A stretch of DNA of 64,000 nucleotides from Prevotella sp. oral taxon 299 str. F0039 (GCF_000163055.2 NC_022111.1:186001-250000), one strand, 5' to 3'; positions 52,705 through 62,484 are shown, counted from the stretch's first letter. Notes: generated by a model not told the origin, from the letters alone. Made by a program: numbers and translations.

Positions 52705-54999
52705 CTACTTTTTCAATTCATCAGTAAACGAATAAGGCGCATCTTTCTCGCTTATTCCCCTTTGTTTATTGGGTTCTTTACTCATGTTATAAACGATATT
52801 GCAGCCTTTAAGTAGGTCTGAATGCTCAAAGAATGTTTTAGAGTAAGGAGCGTTATTTATCGAAATACTATTGATATAACGATTTTCTTTACTGTTTTCT
52901 GGTGCATTTAAGGTGATAGTGTTACCATTTTCGAGATGCAATAGCATTTTCTTAAAATAAGGAGAGCCTATCACATATTGTGTAGTACCAGGACAAACAG
53001 GATAGAAACCCATTGCACTAAAGACATACCAAGCCGATGTTTGACCATTATCTTCATCTCCACAATAGCCATCAGGAGCACTTGTGTAAAGGCGATTCAT
53101 TGCTTCTCTAATCCAATATTGGGCTTTCCATGGCTCACCAGAATAGTTATATAGGTATATTGCGTGCTGAATAGGTTGGTTACCATGTGCATAGTTACCC
53201 ATATTCATAATTTGCATTTCACGTATTTCGTGAATCACTCCGCCATAATAGCTATCGTCGAACACGGGAGGAAGATTGAAAACAGAGTCGAGCATAGCGT
53301 TAAAATGTTGCTTTCCTCCCATTAATTGAATTAAACCCTTCACGTCATGGAACACAGACCAAGTGTAGTGCCAAGCATTTCCTTCAGTAAATGCATCTCC
53401 CCACTTCAAAGGATTGAATGGAGTTTGGAACTTTCCGTTAGCAAGTTTACCACGCATCAAATTCGATTCGCTATCAAACACATTGCGATAGTTTAGAGCA
53501 TGTTGCTTAAAAGGAGCTAATTCCTTTGCAGACTTGCCCAATTTCTTACCTAATTGATAGATACACCAATCGTCATAAGCATATTCAAGGGTACGGGCCA
53601 CATTCTCATTAATTTTTACATCGTATGGAACATATCCCAATTTGTTATAATATTCAACACCCTTTCTGCCTGTAGAACCAACTTTTGGATGTACATAATT
53701 CGCACCATGTTTCACTGCTTGCCAAAGCGTTTCAATGTCGTAGTTACCTAAACCCTTAATACATGCATCAGAAACAATCGATGCAGAGTTGTTACCCACC
53801 ATGCAATTACGATGTCCAGGACTTGCCCATTCGGGTAAGAAACCACTCTCTTTATAGGCATTAACTAAACCTTCTTGCATCATTTCGTTCATCTTTGGAT
53901 ACATAAGGTTGAGGAATGGGAACAAACAACGAAAGGTATCCCAGAATCCTGTGTCTGTAAACATGTAGCCAGGAAGCACATTTCCGTTATAAGGACTATA
54001 GTGCATGATATTGCCTTGTGCATCTTTTTCGTAGAAACTACGTGGGAATAGCACCGAACGATATAAGCAAGAGTAGAATGTGCGCATGTTATCTACATTG
54101 TCATCTTCTACCTCTATACGACCAAGAATATCGTTCCAGCGTTGCTTGCCTTGTTCTTTTATTGCGTCAAACGAGTTATCTTTTAATTCTTTTAAGTTGA
54201 TTTCTGCTTGTTCGACACTGATAAACGAAGATGCAACACGTGCTTCAATCTTCTCACCTCGTTGAGTTTCAAAGCTAACAATGGCACCTGCGTGGTTGCA
54301 CGATACGCTTTCTACATCCTCTCTTAGCGTTCCGTTCTTAACCGTTGCAACACTCTTAAAAGGCTTATTAAATACAATAACAAAATAATTCTTGAAATTT
54401 TCGGGAACACCACCGCTGTTTTTGGTTGTATAGCCAATAATTTTGCGTTCAGAAGGGATAATTGTTATTTCAGAACCCTCATCAAAAGCATCTACAACTA
54501 CATTTGAAGCGTTGCTTTGGGGGAATGTAAATCGAAATATGGCAGCACGTTCTGTTGGCGCAATTTCAGAGGTAACGTCGTAATCTGCGAGGTAAACTTT
54601 ATAATAATAAGGTGTAGCCTGCTCTGCTTTATGCGAGAACCAAGAAGCTCTTTCATCTTCATTAAAGATGCGTTTACCCGTTGTTGGCATAATAGAAAAC
54701 TGTCCATAATCGTTAATCCATGGGCTTGGTTGGTGCGTTTGCTTAAATCCTCTAATCTTATCTGCTGTGTAAGTATAAGCCCAACCGTCGCCCATTTTAC
54801 CCGTTTGAGGCATCCAAAAGTTCATACCCCATGGCAAAGCGATGGCAGGATAGGTGTTTCCAGTAGATAAATCACGAGTTGATTGAGTTCCAACCAATGT
54901 ACTAACATAGTCTACAACGCTTGTTTTTGCTTGTGCAACGCTACTCGAAAGTAACATTGAAAGCGAAAAAAAAGCTGATAATATCATTGTTTTATTCAT
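52705..54999 (-). CDS. GH92 family alpha-mannosidase
   Basis: The 764-residue secreted protein has a signal peptide (about residues 1-24). The GH92 pattern is present: VDYVSTLVGTQSTRDLSTGNTYP at the start, then GFKQTHQPSPW, FWDTFRCLFPFLNLM and NEDNGQTSAWYVFSAMGFYPV with acidic catalytic residues (the last written as DEDNGQTSAW in the sequence). GH92 enzymes are calcium-dependent exo-mannosidases acting mostly on alpha-1,2 and 1,3 links in yeast mannan and host N-glycans. It is 26 bp downstream of the GH125 gene; the two probably act sequentially. Confidence 0.94.
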   Translation of the reverse strand: MNKTMILSAFFSLSMLLSSSVAQAKTSVVDYVSTLVGTQSTRDLSTGNTYPAIALPWGMNFWMPQTGKMGDGWAYTYTADKIRGFKQTHQPSPWINDYGQFSIMPTTGKRIFNEDERASWFSHKAEQATPYYYKVYLADYDVTSEIAPTERAAIFRFTFPQSNASNVVVDAFDEGSEITIIPSERKIIGYTTKNSGGVPENFKNYFVIVFNKPFKSVATVKNGTLREDVESVSCNHAGAIVSFETQRGEKIEARVASSFISVEQAEINLKELKDNSFDAIKEQGKQRWNDILGRIEVEDDNVDNMRTFYSCLYRSVLFPRSFYEKDAQGNIMHYSPYNGNVLPGYMFTDTGFWDTFRCLFPFLNLMYPKMNEMMQEGLVNAYKESGFLPEWASPGHRNCMVGNNSASIVSDACIKGLGNYDIETLWQAVKHGANYVHPKVGSTGRKGVEYYNKLGYVPYDVKINENVARTLEYAYDDWCIYQLGKKLGKSAKELAPFKQHALNYRNVFDSESNLMRGKLANGKFQTPFNPLKWGDAFTEGNAWHYTWSVFHDVKGLIQLMGGKQHFNAMLDSVFNLPPVFDDSYYGGVIHEIREMQIMNMGNYAHGNQPIQHAIYLYNYSGEPWKAQYWIREAMNRLYTSAPDGYCGDEDNGQTSAWYVFSAMGFYPVCPGTTQYVIGSPYFKKMLLHLENGNTITLNAPENSKENRYINSISINNAPYSKTFFEHSDLLKGCNIVYNMSKEPNKQRGISEKDAPYSFTDELKK

Positions 55000-55025
55000 T
55001 TTGTCTAATAGTTTTTGTTACACAG

Positions 55026-56507
55026 TTATTGAATCGGTGCTGTGCTACTGCGTTGAGCTGCAAGTAGAACGTTGAGCTTACCATCGTCTATTAGCTTAAT
55101 AATTAACTCGCCAAAGAGCGTGTTTTGCCATGCAAACCAATCTCTTGTGTATTTAGATGGATTGTTTTTGTTAAACGATTCATGAATGAATCCTTTTCCA
55201 GCATCTGTATTCATTAACTGTTCAATGCACCATTTAATTTCAGCATCATCATTAGAAGTAAATGCCTTCATCATAATTGTCATAGGCCAAATCATATCAT
55301 AGCCTGTATGAGGACTACCAATACCCTCGCTTGCGGTGCCTTTAAAGAAATAAGGATTGTCTTTACTCCACACAAACTTACGGGTATTTTGATATATTGG
55401 GTCGTTACTTGGAACGTCACCTAAATAGCTTAGACCTAAAAGAGAAGGCACATTGGCATCATCCATCAATAGTTGATTGCCAAAACCATCTACCTCAAAA
55501 GCATAAATCTTACCATATTTAGGGTGATTAACCACAGCATATTTTTGTAGAGCATCGTGTACCTCATTTGCAAGACTGGTGCAATTGCTAGCCAATTCGC
55601 TATTTTTATTAACAGTGTTCAAAATTTCTGCAGCCTTATTTAATGAAGATACAGCCATAAAGTTAGAGGGAACAAGGAATAAGAAAGTTGTAGCATCATC
55701 GCTTGGACGGAACACTGAGGCGATAAGCCCAACAGGATTAACAGGTGAACCGAATCCTGCATTGCAAACAGTGTCTAGTTGTCGTGCCGTATCTCGCATG
55801 AAACTATAAGGTCCGTTGCCATCTTTTCTTTGTTGTTCATGGAAGGTTTTGAGGATATTTTGAACTGCTTTTTGCCATTCTTCGCCAAAGATAGAAGTGT
55901 CTCCAGTTATCTTCCAATATTCGTAAGCAAGGCGAATAGGGTAGCAAAGCGAGTCGATTTCGTATTTACGCTCGTGCAATTCAAGTTTCATTTCAGTCCA
56001 GTCTTTTTGCCATTCGCCTCCAGTTGGACCCATATTAAATGCATTTGCGTAGGGATCTATATTGATACACTTCAATTGTCGTAAGATAACGCCACGCAAC
56101 ATCTTACGAAGATTTTCGTCTTTGTTTGCAAATTGCAAGTAGGGCCACACCTGTGCGCTTGAGTCTCTCAACCACATTGCGGGAATATCTCCAGTGTAAA
56201 CAAAGGTGTCATCTTTACCATCGAAGTGTACAGTGGTATCAATGGTGTTGGGATAACAATTTTGGAACATCCAAGCAAGGTATGGATTCTTTCTCAAAAG
56301 TTTAGTAACTTCTTTAATTTTCTTTTCAATCACATCTGATTTGAATAAGCGTTCACTCTCTATAGGGCGATTGCTTTTAATAACAGTATTGTCGTTTACT
56401 GCTATCATAGCTGTGGGGTTGTTTTGTAGATTACCAGCATTTGCCGTGCTGAATGATAGAGTTAGCGTTAGAGCTGTTGTAAAAATAATACTTCTTTTTT
56501 GTTTCAT
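55026..56507 (-). CDS. GH125 family exo-alpha-1,6-mannosidase
   Basis: The 493-residue protein has a signal peptide (about residues 1-24) and the GH125 hallmarks: GDIPAMWLRDSSAQVWPYL, DPYANAFNMGPTGGEW and HTGYDMIWPM. GH125 enzymes remove alpha-1,6-linked mannose from N-glycans and mannan. It is the first gene of a mannoside-degradation pair with GH92. No SusCD genes flank it, so free oligomannosides may enter by another route. Confidence 0.93.
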   Translation of the reverse strand: MKQKRSIIFTTALTLTLSFSTANAGNLQNNPTAMIAVNDNTVIKSNRPIESERLFKSDVIEKKIKEVTKLLRKNPYLAWMFQNCYPNTIDTTVHFDGKDDTFVYTGDIPAMWLRDSSAQVWPYLQFANKDENLRKMLRGVILRQLKCINIDPYANAFNMGPTGGEWQKDWTEMKLELHERKYEIDSLCYPIRLAYEYWKITGDTSIFGEEWQKAVQNILKTFHEQQRKDGNGPYSFMRDTARQLDTVCNAGFGSPVNPVGLIASVFRPSDDATTFLFLVPSNFMAVSSLNKAAEILNTVNKNSELASNCTSLANEVHDALQKYAVVNHPKYGKIYAFEVDGFGNQLLMDDANVPSLLGLSYLGDVPSNDPIYQNTRKFVWSKDNPYFFKGTASEGIGSPHTGYDMIWPMTIMMKAFTSNDDAEIKWCIEQLMNTDAGKGFIHESFNKNNPSKYTRDWFAWQNTLFGELIIKLIDDGKLNVLLAAQRSSTAPIQ

Positions 56508-56617
56508 AGTAATTTATATAGTACTTTTCTGTTTGATTTTTTGATTGTTTATTTTAGTTGTCAAGCACTCGATAATACATTCAAATGTGTCTTGTTCGTA
56601 GGTAAAAAGCTTTTCTG

Positions 56618-56625
56618 CAAAGTTA
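56618..56625 (-). promoter_or_regulatory. -7 box of the GH125-GH92 operon
   Basis: TAACTTTG on the minus strand, giving a leader of about 105 nt. Confidence 0.65.
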
Positions 56626-56733
56626 GTTATTAAAAATGAGAAAATAATATTTATTTCTTATGAAAATTGAGATAAATCAAATATTGTTCTAAACAGAAAG
56701 TTTTGGAATCGATAGAAAATGGAAGTGTATTGT

Positions 56734-56821
56734 AAAAGGATTGTTATTATAGTTAAAAAGCATTGATATTAGAGTGTAATAGCATAGCTTTTACAGAGTA
56801 AAAACATAGCTTTTATTTCAG
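56734..56821 (+). repeat. 22-bp tandem repeat array, 4 units
   Basis: Units begin AAAAGGATTG 56734, AAAAGCATTG 56756, AATAGCATAG 56778 and AAAAACATAG 56800; every spacing is exactly 22. The 12-bp remainders share TTA and a final GT or TA. Confidence 0.9.
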
Positions 56822-56955
56822 CAGAACATAGAGATAGGAGGATAGGCGAATGATGATTGCCAATCATTCGTTATCCATAAGGTGAAAAAAGAAAATGATT
56901 TAGGGTGGATAAAGGATGAAAAGAACTATTATTATATAATGTGTAAAAACGATAA

Positions 56956-57759
56956 TTATGTGTTTTTACATAGTTCCCAAAATGCAATAGCTGATGCCGC
57001 AGCCACATTTAGCGAGTCGACAGCGTTATACATTGGTATTTTAACAACGTAGTCGGTATCTAAAATCGTTGACTCTGCTAAGCCATCTCCCTCAGTTCCT
57101 AAAATAATAGCCAATTTCTTTTCTGCTTTTAAACGTGCATCGTTGATGTCGATAGAATTGTGTCGCAAAGCCATCGCAACTGTTTTAAATCCATATTGTG
57201 ACACTTCTGAAATGTTATTGTCAAGCCATGTCCATGGAATAAGAAAGATAGAGCCCATCGAAACACCCACCGCTCGTCGGTTAAAAGGGTCGCACGAACT
57301 CTTAGTTAATAGGATTCCGTCAATGCCAAGTGCTGCAGCTGAACGGAATATAGCACCGATATTGGTCGTGTCTACAACGCCATCGACAATGGCAATGCGT
57401 GAAGCAGTTTTGCAAATACTTTCGACAGAGGGAAGGGTGGGGCGTTTCATGGCACACAATACACCACGACTCAGGGTGTAACCCGTTATCGAAGCCAGCA
57501 TATCTCTTGTGCCAGTGTATATCGGTATAGAAGGATTTTGAGCGATGATGTTGGCGGCATCGCCTTTGATGTGACGTTCTTCGCATAGAAGAGCTGTTGG
57601 AATAAAACCTTTTTTAAGGGCAACTTCTATCACTTTTGGACTCTCGGCAATAAACAATCCTTTGTCGGAATGTTGTTTATTGCGCAATTGAGCCTCAGTG
57701 AGTGCATAGAAAATGTCTACTCCAGGGTGATCTAATGAATCGATATAGATGATGGGCAT
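56956..57759 (-). CDS. TrmH/SpoU family RNA 2'-O-methyltransferase
   Basis: This 267-residue protein has an N-terminal substrate-binding region and a SPOUT methyltransferase domain: VDGVVDTTNIGAIFRSAAALG, then LAIILGTEGDGLAES, and the trefoil-knot motif VDSLNVAAASAIAFWEL. It methylates ribose 2'-OH in tRNA or 23S rRNA with S-adenosylmethionine; the target is unknown. It follows the CCA-adding enzyme gene after 20 bp on the same strand and both act on RNA. Confidence 0.93.
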   Translation of the reverse strand: MPIIYIDSLDHPGVDIFYALTEAQLRNKQHSDKGLFIAESPKVIEVALKKGFIPTALLCEERHIKGDAANIIAQNPSIPIYTGTRDMLASITGYTLSRGVLCAMKRPTLPSVESICKTASRIAIVDGVVDTTNIGAIFRSAAALGIDGILLTKSSCDPFNRRAVGVSMGSIFLIPWTWLDNNISEVSQYGFKTVAMALRHNSIDINDARLKAEKKLAIILGTEGDGLAESTILDTDYVVKIPMYNAVDSLNVAAASAIAFWELCKNT

Positions 57760-57779
57760 TGTACAAAAGAACGTTACTT

Positions 57780-59207
57780 TTAAGATATAAGTCCCATTTG
57801 TTTTGCCTTGTTGGTGAGCAATTCCATCAAAGCCTCACGTTCATTGGGAACCACATTGTCGAGAACTGCATTTTTAAGTGTTTGCTTTAATGTGCCAACA
57901 GCAGGACCTTGAGGAAGATTGAACATCTCCATTATCTCATTTCCGTCTATCACTGGCTGCAAAGCACGCTTGTAGTCACGTTCTTTTAAGTCTTCAATTT
58001 TCTCACGAACAATGCGGAAATTATCCAAGAAACGTTGTTTTCTCATCGAGTTCTTCGTTGTGATGTCCGCCTCGCAAAGCGTCATTAAGTCGTCAATATT
58101 ATCACCAGCATCATTAATTAAACGTCGAACAGCACTATCAGTAACTACATCATCAGCAATAACAATAGGGCGCATGTGTAGGTCTACCATTGATTGTACA
58201 TACTTCATCTTAGCATCTAATGGTAGTTTTAGGCGTCGAAACATTTGCGGAACCATTTTAGCTCCAATGAAATTGTGGTTGTGGAAGGTCCAACCTGCAA
58301 TGTTTTCCCATCGTTTACTTTTGGGTTTCCCAATATCATGAAGCAGTGCTCCCCATCTCAACCATAAGTTATCGGTGTGTTTAGCGATGTTGTCTAATAC
58401 CTCAAGAGTGTGATAAAAGTTGTTTTTATGTGCTCTTCCGTTACGTGTTTCCACGATGTCGAGAGCGCAAAGTTCGGGTAGTATGATTTGAAGCAAACCG
58501 CATCTGTAAAGATCTATGAATCCTTTACTTGGCGTTTTGCATAGCATAATTTTATTGAGTTCGTCGCTAATACGTTCTCCACTGATAATTTTTATTCTTT
58601 CAGCATTCTCTATTAGTGCATCAAAAGTTTCGTCTTCAATAAAGAAATTCAATTGAGTGGCGAAACGAATACAGCGCAACATGCGCAAAGGATCATCAGA
58701 AAAGGTGATATTTGGTTCGAGGGGTGTGCGTATAATTCCATCTTCTAAATCCTCAATTCCATAGAAAGGGTCTACCAATTCTCCAAATCTTGCACTATTT
58801 AAGCACACTGCAAGAGCGTTGATTGTGAAATCTCTACGGTTCTGATCGTCTTCAAGTGTGCCGTCTTCAACTATTGGCTTTCTCGAATTTCGTTGATAAC
58901 TCTCTCGTCTTGCACCAACAAATTCAACCTCTATACCTTTATATTTAACCTGAGCAGTACCAAAATTGCGAAAAACAGACAAGTGTGCACCACGCCCAAG
59001 CGTAGCTTTTAGCTTTTCGGCAACGGCAATTCCGCTTCCAACAACAACAACATCAATATCTTTCGAGGGGCGTTCTAAAAATAAATCTCTTACGTATCCG
59101 CCTACAACATAACATTCCAATGATAGTGCATCGGCAGCTTTAGAAATTAAGTGAAATATGTCTTGATTTAGAATCTTAGCTAAATCAGAGTTTGAAAGAT
59201 TTCTCAT
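57780..59207 (-). CDS. cca: CCA tRNA nucleotidyltransferase / poly(A) polymerase family with HD domain
   Basis: Start ATG 59207 (MRNLSNSDLAKIL) is chosen; the open frame runs upstream to 59363, beyond the -7 box at 59237. The 475-residue protein has the nucleotidyltransferase head (VGGYVRDLFLERPSKDIDVVVVG, with the GS-type catalytic acids), RRDFTINALA, the RNA-binding neck, and a C-terminal HD domain (WGALLHDIGKPK). It adds or repairs the tRNA CCA end; Bacteroidetes enzymes of this length combine CCA addition with HD hydrolase. Confidence 0.93.
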   Translation of the reverse strand: MRNLSNSDLAKILNQDIFHLISKAADALSLECYVVGGYVRDLFLERPSKDIDVVVVGSGIAVAEKLKATLGRGAHLSVFRNFGTAQVKYKGIEVEFVGARRESYQRNSRKPIVEDGTLEDDQNRRDFTINALAVCLNSARFGELVDPFYGIEDLEDGIIRTPLEPNITFSDDPLRMLRCIRFATQLNFFIEDETFDALIENAERIKIISGERISDELNKIMLCKTPSKGFIDLYRCGLLQIILPELCALDIVETRNGRAHKNNFYHTLEVLDNIAKHTDNLWLRWGALLHDIGKPKSKRWENIAGWTFHNHNFIGAKMVPQMFRRLKLPLDAKMKYVQSMVDLHMRPIVIADDVVTDSAVRRLINDAGDNIDDLMTLCEADITTKNSMRKQRFLDNFRIVREKIEDLKERDYKRALQPVIDGNEIMEMFNLPQGPAVGTLKQTLKNAVLDNVVPNEREALMELLTNKAKQMGLIS

Positions 59208-59236
59208 CCTAATGTAAATTCTTCTTAATATGCCTA

Positions 59237-59244
59237 CAAAGATA
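59237..59244 (-). promoter_or_regulatory. -7 box of the cca-RNA methyltransferase operon
   Basis: TATCTTTG on the minus strand, 29 bp before ATG 59207. Confidence 0.65.
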
Positions 59245-59300
59245 GTAAAAATACCCCTTTTAAAGTACTCACTATGATTATTTTTCGTATTTTTGTAAAT

Positions 59301-59720
59301 ATGAAGAAATATGTTTTTATAATACAAATTCTTTTTATTGCAGTGGCTTGTGAACAAAATCAAGGCAGCAAAGCTACTCAGATGCTTGAGAATATAGAAA
59401 CTTATTATAATAAAGGTGACTATAAACGAGCATTAGATTCTATCTCTGTGTTACGTGTAAAGTATCCTTCTGCAATAGAAGAACGTAAAAAAGCTCTTGT
59501 GATTTGGCAAAAAGCATCTTTAAAACAAGCCGAACAAGAAATTGTAAAAACAGATTCTGCATTGCAAAACATTCCCAGCCGTATTGCAAGTGCCAAAACA
59601 TTATTACAAAAGAATTTATTAGGTGTTAAACGAGACTCATTAAAAGCTCGATATGATGCAATGTGTAGTGTTGTGAGAATGATAAGAATTAGAATGAAAG
59701 AAGAGATTTGTAAAGAGTGA
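59301..59720 (+). CDS. Small lipoprotein with coiled coil
   Basis: The likely start is ATG 59301 (MKKYVFIIQILFIAVACEQNQ), 139 residues, with lipobox VAC and a lipidated Cys at about residue 17. An ATG at 59274 upstream would bury the signal peptide. The mature part is helical and Ala/Lys/Glu-rich (residues 30-110) with TPR-like spacing (YYNKGDYKRALDSI). Unrecognised family. A TATTTTG box sits a few bases before the ATG, and the gene diverges from cca. Confidence 0.65.
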   Translation: MKKYVFIIQILFIAVACEQNQGSKATQMLENIETYYNKGDYKRALDSISVLRVKYPSAIEERKKALVIWQKASLKQAEQEIVKTDSALQNIPSRIASAKTLLQKNLLGVKRDSLKARYDAMCSVVRMIRIRMKEEICKE

Positions 59721-59741
59721 AAAGGTCGTGCCCTTTTTTAT

Positions 59742-59772
59742 TTTGCCATTTCATCTGAAATGCGTAAATTTG
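59742..59772 (+). promoter_or_regulatory. Promoter of the DUF1599-tpiA-folE group (-33 and -7 boxes)
   Basis: TTTG 59742-59745 and TAAATTTG 59765-59772, 19-bp spacer, with ATG 59783 only 10 bp further: a very short leader. Confidence 0.7.
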
Positions 59773-59782
59773 CACTTACGTT

Positions 59783-60325
59783 ATGGAAAAAGGAAATACA
59801 GAAGAACAATTTCAGGCAGCATTATTGACATGTCGTAATGTTTTTGCCTCAAAATTACACGATTATGGACCTTCATGGCGCATTCTTCGTCCCTCATCTC
59901 TTACAGATCAACTCTTTACTAAAGCCAAACGAGTTCGTTCTTTGGAAATAAAAGGAGAGTCATGGGTGAACGAAGGCATTCTACCAGAATTCATTGCAAT
60001 GGTGAATTATGGCTTAATTGGTCTGATTCAGCTAGAATATGGCTTTTCAGATACAATAGATATAACTGCTGAAGCCGCAATTGAATTGTACGACAAGTAT
60101 GCAAATATTGTTGAACAATTGATGATAAAGAAGAATCATGACTATGATGAAGCATGGCGAGATATGCGTGTTAGTAGTTATACTGACTTTATTTTAACCA
60201 AGATTCAACGCATAAAAGAAATAGAAAACCTTGGCGGTAAAACACTTGTTTCTGAAGGAATTGATTCGAACTATATGGACATTGTAAACTATTCAGTGTT
60301 CGGCATTATCAAACTTTGTGAGTAG
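59783..60325 (+). CDS. DUF1599 domain protein with two internal repeats
   Basis: The 180-residue protein consists of two homologous halves: [20 protein letters not shown] / [23 protein letters not shown] and [20 protein letters not shown] / [22 protein letters not shown]. The HDY and W residues and acidic positions repeat, as expected for a MazG/dUTPase-like all-alpha NTP pyrophosphatase duplication. The family is conserved in Bacteroidetes immediately before the DoxX-tpiA-SPOR-folE genes. A nucleotide-hydrolase role is inferred from the fold resemblance. Confidence 0.85.
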   Translation: MEKGNTEEQFQAALLTCRNVFASKLHDYGPSWRILRPSSLTDQLFTKAKRVRSLEIKGESWVNEGILPEFIAMVNYGLIGLIQLEYGFSDTIDITAEAAIELYDKYANIVEQLMIKKNHDYDEAWRDMRVSSYTDFILTKIQRIKEIENLGGKTLVSEGIDSNYMDIVNYSVFGIIKLCE

Positions 60326-62390
60326 TATTAAGAATATCATAGTGAACTTGTGTCGCTTTTTTTTAGCGATTACATTCATTTTTTCGGGATATGTTAAGGC
60401 TGTAGACCCGCTTGGGACACAATATAAACTGCAAGAATATCTCGAAAGTGTATCTTTATACTCTTTTATACCAAGCTGGTTGCTTTTGGTTATTGCCGTT
60501 CTTATTGCGGCAATAGAATTTTCTTTAGGTATATTCGCATTGTTTGCTGTTCGCAGAAGGTCTACTTCTAAGTGGTTATTGGTGATTATGTCGATAATGA
60601 CAATCATCACTTTAGTCGTTTATTTCTTTAATCCTATAACAGATTGTGGTTGTTTTGGTGATGCAATAAAATTGACAAACGGACAAACCTTACTAAAAAA
60701 TATCATCTTATTGGGCTGTTCTGCGCTCTTATGTTATTGTCCTTTGCGAATGATTCGATTCATTTCGAAAAATAATCAATGGATTCTTATCAATTATACC
60801 ATTCTCTTTATCTTGGTTACAAGCATTTATAGTTTATATAAACTGCCTATATTTGATTTTCGACCATATCATATTGGAGCAGATATAAAAAAGGGAATGG
60901 AGATTCCAAATGGTGCTGAAGCACCTCAATACGAAACCACCTTTATATTAAAGAAAGGTGATGTGCAGAAAGAATTCACATTAAATGATTATCCAGATAA
61001 CTCTTGGACTTTTGTAGATTCAAAGACAAAGCTTGTTAAAGAAGGCTATGTACCGCCAATAAAAGACTTCTCGATTTCTACAAAAGGTGGTAAAGACATA
61101 ACAAATGCTATTCTAAATAATAAAGGATATACCTTCTTATTGATTGCGCCTTGGTTGGAAAAAGCAGATGATACCAATTTTGGTGAGATTGATAGAGTAT
61201 ACGAATATGCCCTAGATAAAGGCTATCCCTTTTATTGTTTAACTGCAAGTAGTGAGAAGGGAATTCACTCTTGGATTGAACTTACAGGTGCAGAATATCC
61301 TTTTTGTTATACAGATGGAACGACATTAAAAACAATAATAAGAAGTAATCCAGGCTTAGTGTTATTGAAAGACGGAAAAGTTGTGAATAAATGGAGTCAC
61401 AATGATTTTCCTAAAGACGATCAGTTAGAGGGTAACTTAGAGGTTCTTGATATTTCAAAACCCTATATTGCAAGTACAATAACCAAAATATCAAAAATCT
61501 TTTTGTGGTATTTATTACCCTTAATCCTACTCTCTATTGCTGATAGAATATGGGCTTGGAGTCGCTGGATCAAAGATAAAGAACAATCAAATAAATTATA
61601 TAACAAACTCTTTAAAAAGAAAATAAATATGAGAAAGAAAATTGTAGCAGGTAATTGGAAGATGAATATGAACCTGCAAGAAGGCTTAGCGTTAGCTAAA
61701 GAACTAAACGACACACTAACAGTAAATAAACCTAACTGCGATGTTGTTATTTGTACACCATTTATTCACTTAGCAATGGCAGCACAAACTCTTAACTCTG
61801 AAGTTGTAGGACTTGGTGCAGAGAACTGTGCAGACAAAGAAAAAGGAGCTTACACAGGTGAAGTTTCTGCTGAAATGGTAAAGAGTACAGGTGCTCAATA
61901 CGTTATTCTTGGTCACTCAGAACGTCGTCAATATTATGGAGAAACACCAGAAATATTAAAAGAAAAAGTTCTTTTAGCTCTTAAAAATAATCTTAAAGTG
62001 ATCTTCTGTATTGGTGAATCACTTGAAGAAAGAGAAGCTAACAAACAAAACGAAGTTGTTAAAGCTGAACTAGAAGGTTCTGTTTTCAACCTAACAGCAG
62101 AAGAATTCAAAAACGTAATCATTGCTTATGAGCCAATTTGGGCTATTGGTACTGGTAAAACTGCTACTTCTGAGCAAGCAGAAGAAATACATTCATACAT
62201 TCGTTCAGTAGTTGCTGAGAAGTATGGAGATGCAGTTGCACAAGAAACTAGCATCCTTTATGGTGGAAGCTGTAATGCAAAGAATGCAGCAGAGCTATTC
62301 TCTAAGGTTGATATCGATGGGGGCTTGATTGGTGGTGCATCATTAAAAGCTGCAGATTTCTTAGGCGTTATCGACGGTTGGAAGAAATAA
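60318..62390 (+). CDS. tpiA: DoxX/MauE-like membrane protein fused in frame to triosephosphate isomerase
   Basis: A single 690-residue open frame (GTG 60318, overlapping the previous gene by 8 bp). Residues 1 to about 150 are four DoxX/MauE-like transmembrane helices ([15 protein letters not shown], and CGCFGD); about 195-400 form a thioredoxin-like periplasmic domain; one more helix (about 400-420) is followed by a basic linker. From residue 438 a complete TIM begins: GNWKMN, catalytic His in [13 protein letters not shown], Glu in [13 protein letters not shown]. No stop codon separates the parts. An internal ATG at 61629 with an A-rich leader could also start free TIM. Confidence 0.88.
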   Translation: MSSIKNIIVNLCRFFLAITFIFSGYVKAVDPLGTQYKLQEYLESVSLYSFIPSWLLLVIAVLIAAIEFSLGIFALFAVRRRSTSKWLLVIMSIMTIITLVVYFFNPITDCGCFGDAIKLTNGQTLLKNIILLGCSALLCYCPLRMIRFISKNNQWILINYTILFILVTSIYSLYKLPIFDFRPYHIGADIKKGMEIPNGAEAPQYETTFILKKGDVQKEFTLNDYPDNSWTFVDSKTKLVKEGYVPPIKDFSISTKGGKDITNAILNNKGYTFLLIAPWLEKADDTNFGEIDRVYEYALDKGYPFYCLTASSEKGIHSWIELTGAEYPFCYTDGTTLKTIIRSNPGLVLLKDGKVVNKWSHNDFPKDDQLEGNLEVLDISKPYIASTITKISKIFLWYLLPLILLSIADRIWAWSRWIKDKEQSNKLYNKLFKKKINMRKKIVAGNWKMNMNLQEGLALAKELNDTLTVNKPNCDVVICTPFIHLAMAAQTLNSEVVGLGAENCADKEKGAYTGEVSAEMVKSTGAQYVILGHSERRQYYGETPEILKEKVLLALKNNLKVIFCIGESLEEREANKQNEVVKAELEGSVFNLTAEEFKNVIIAYEPIWAIGTGKTATSEQAEEIHSYIRSVVAEKYGDAVAQETSILYGGSCNAKNAAELFSKVDIDGGLIGGASLKAADFLGVIDGWKK

Positions 62391-62398
62391 ATATACTC

Positions 62399-62442
62399 AA
62401 TATTGGGATAGTTGGCATGTAAGTGTCAACCATCTCAATATT
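62399..62442 (+). terminator. Hairpin terminator after tpiA
   Basis: 19-nt arms (62399-62417 and 62424-62442) with G-U pairs, 6-nt loop, and T-run. SPOR and folE may be read through or separately initiated. Confidence 0.85.
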
Positions 62443-62484
62443 TTTTTTATCCAAAAATAAATATATAAATAAGGTATTAGGATT

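Larger units (their letters stand above)
56508..56955. other. Intergenic region with promoter and repeat array
   Basis: Contains the GH125 promoter (56618), the best 22-bp array (56734-56821) and an 8-bp inverted repeat (56847-56854/56863-56870). No gene seen. Confidence 0.7.
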
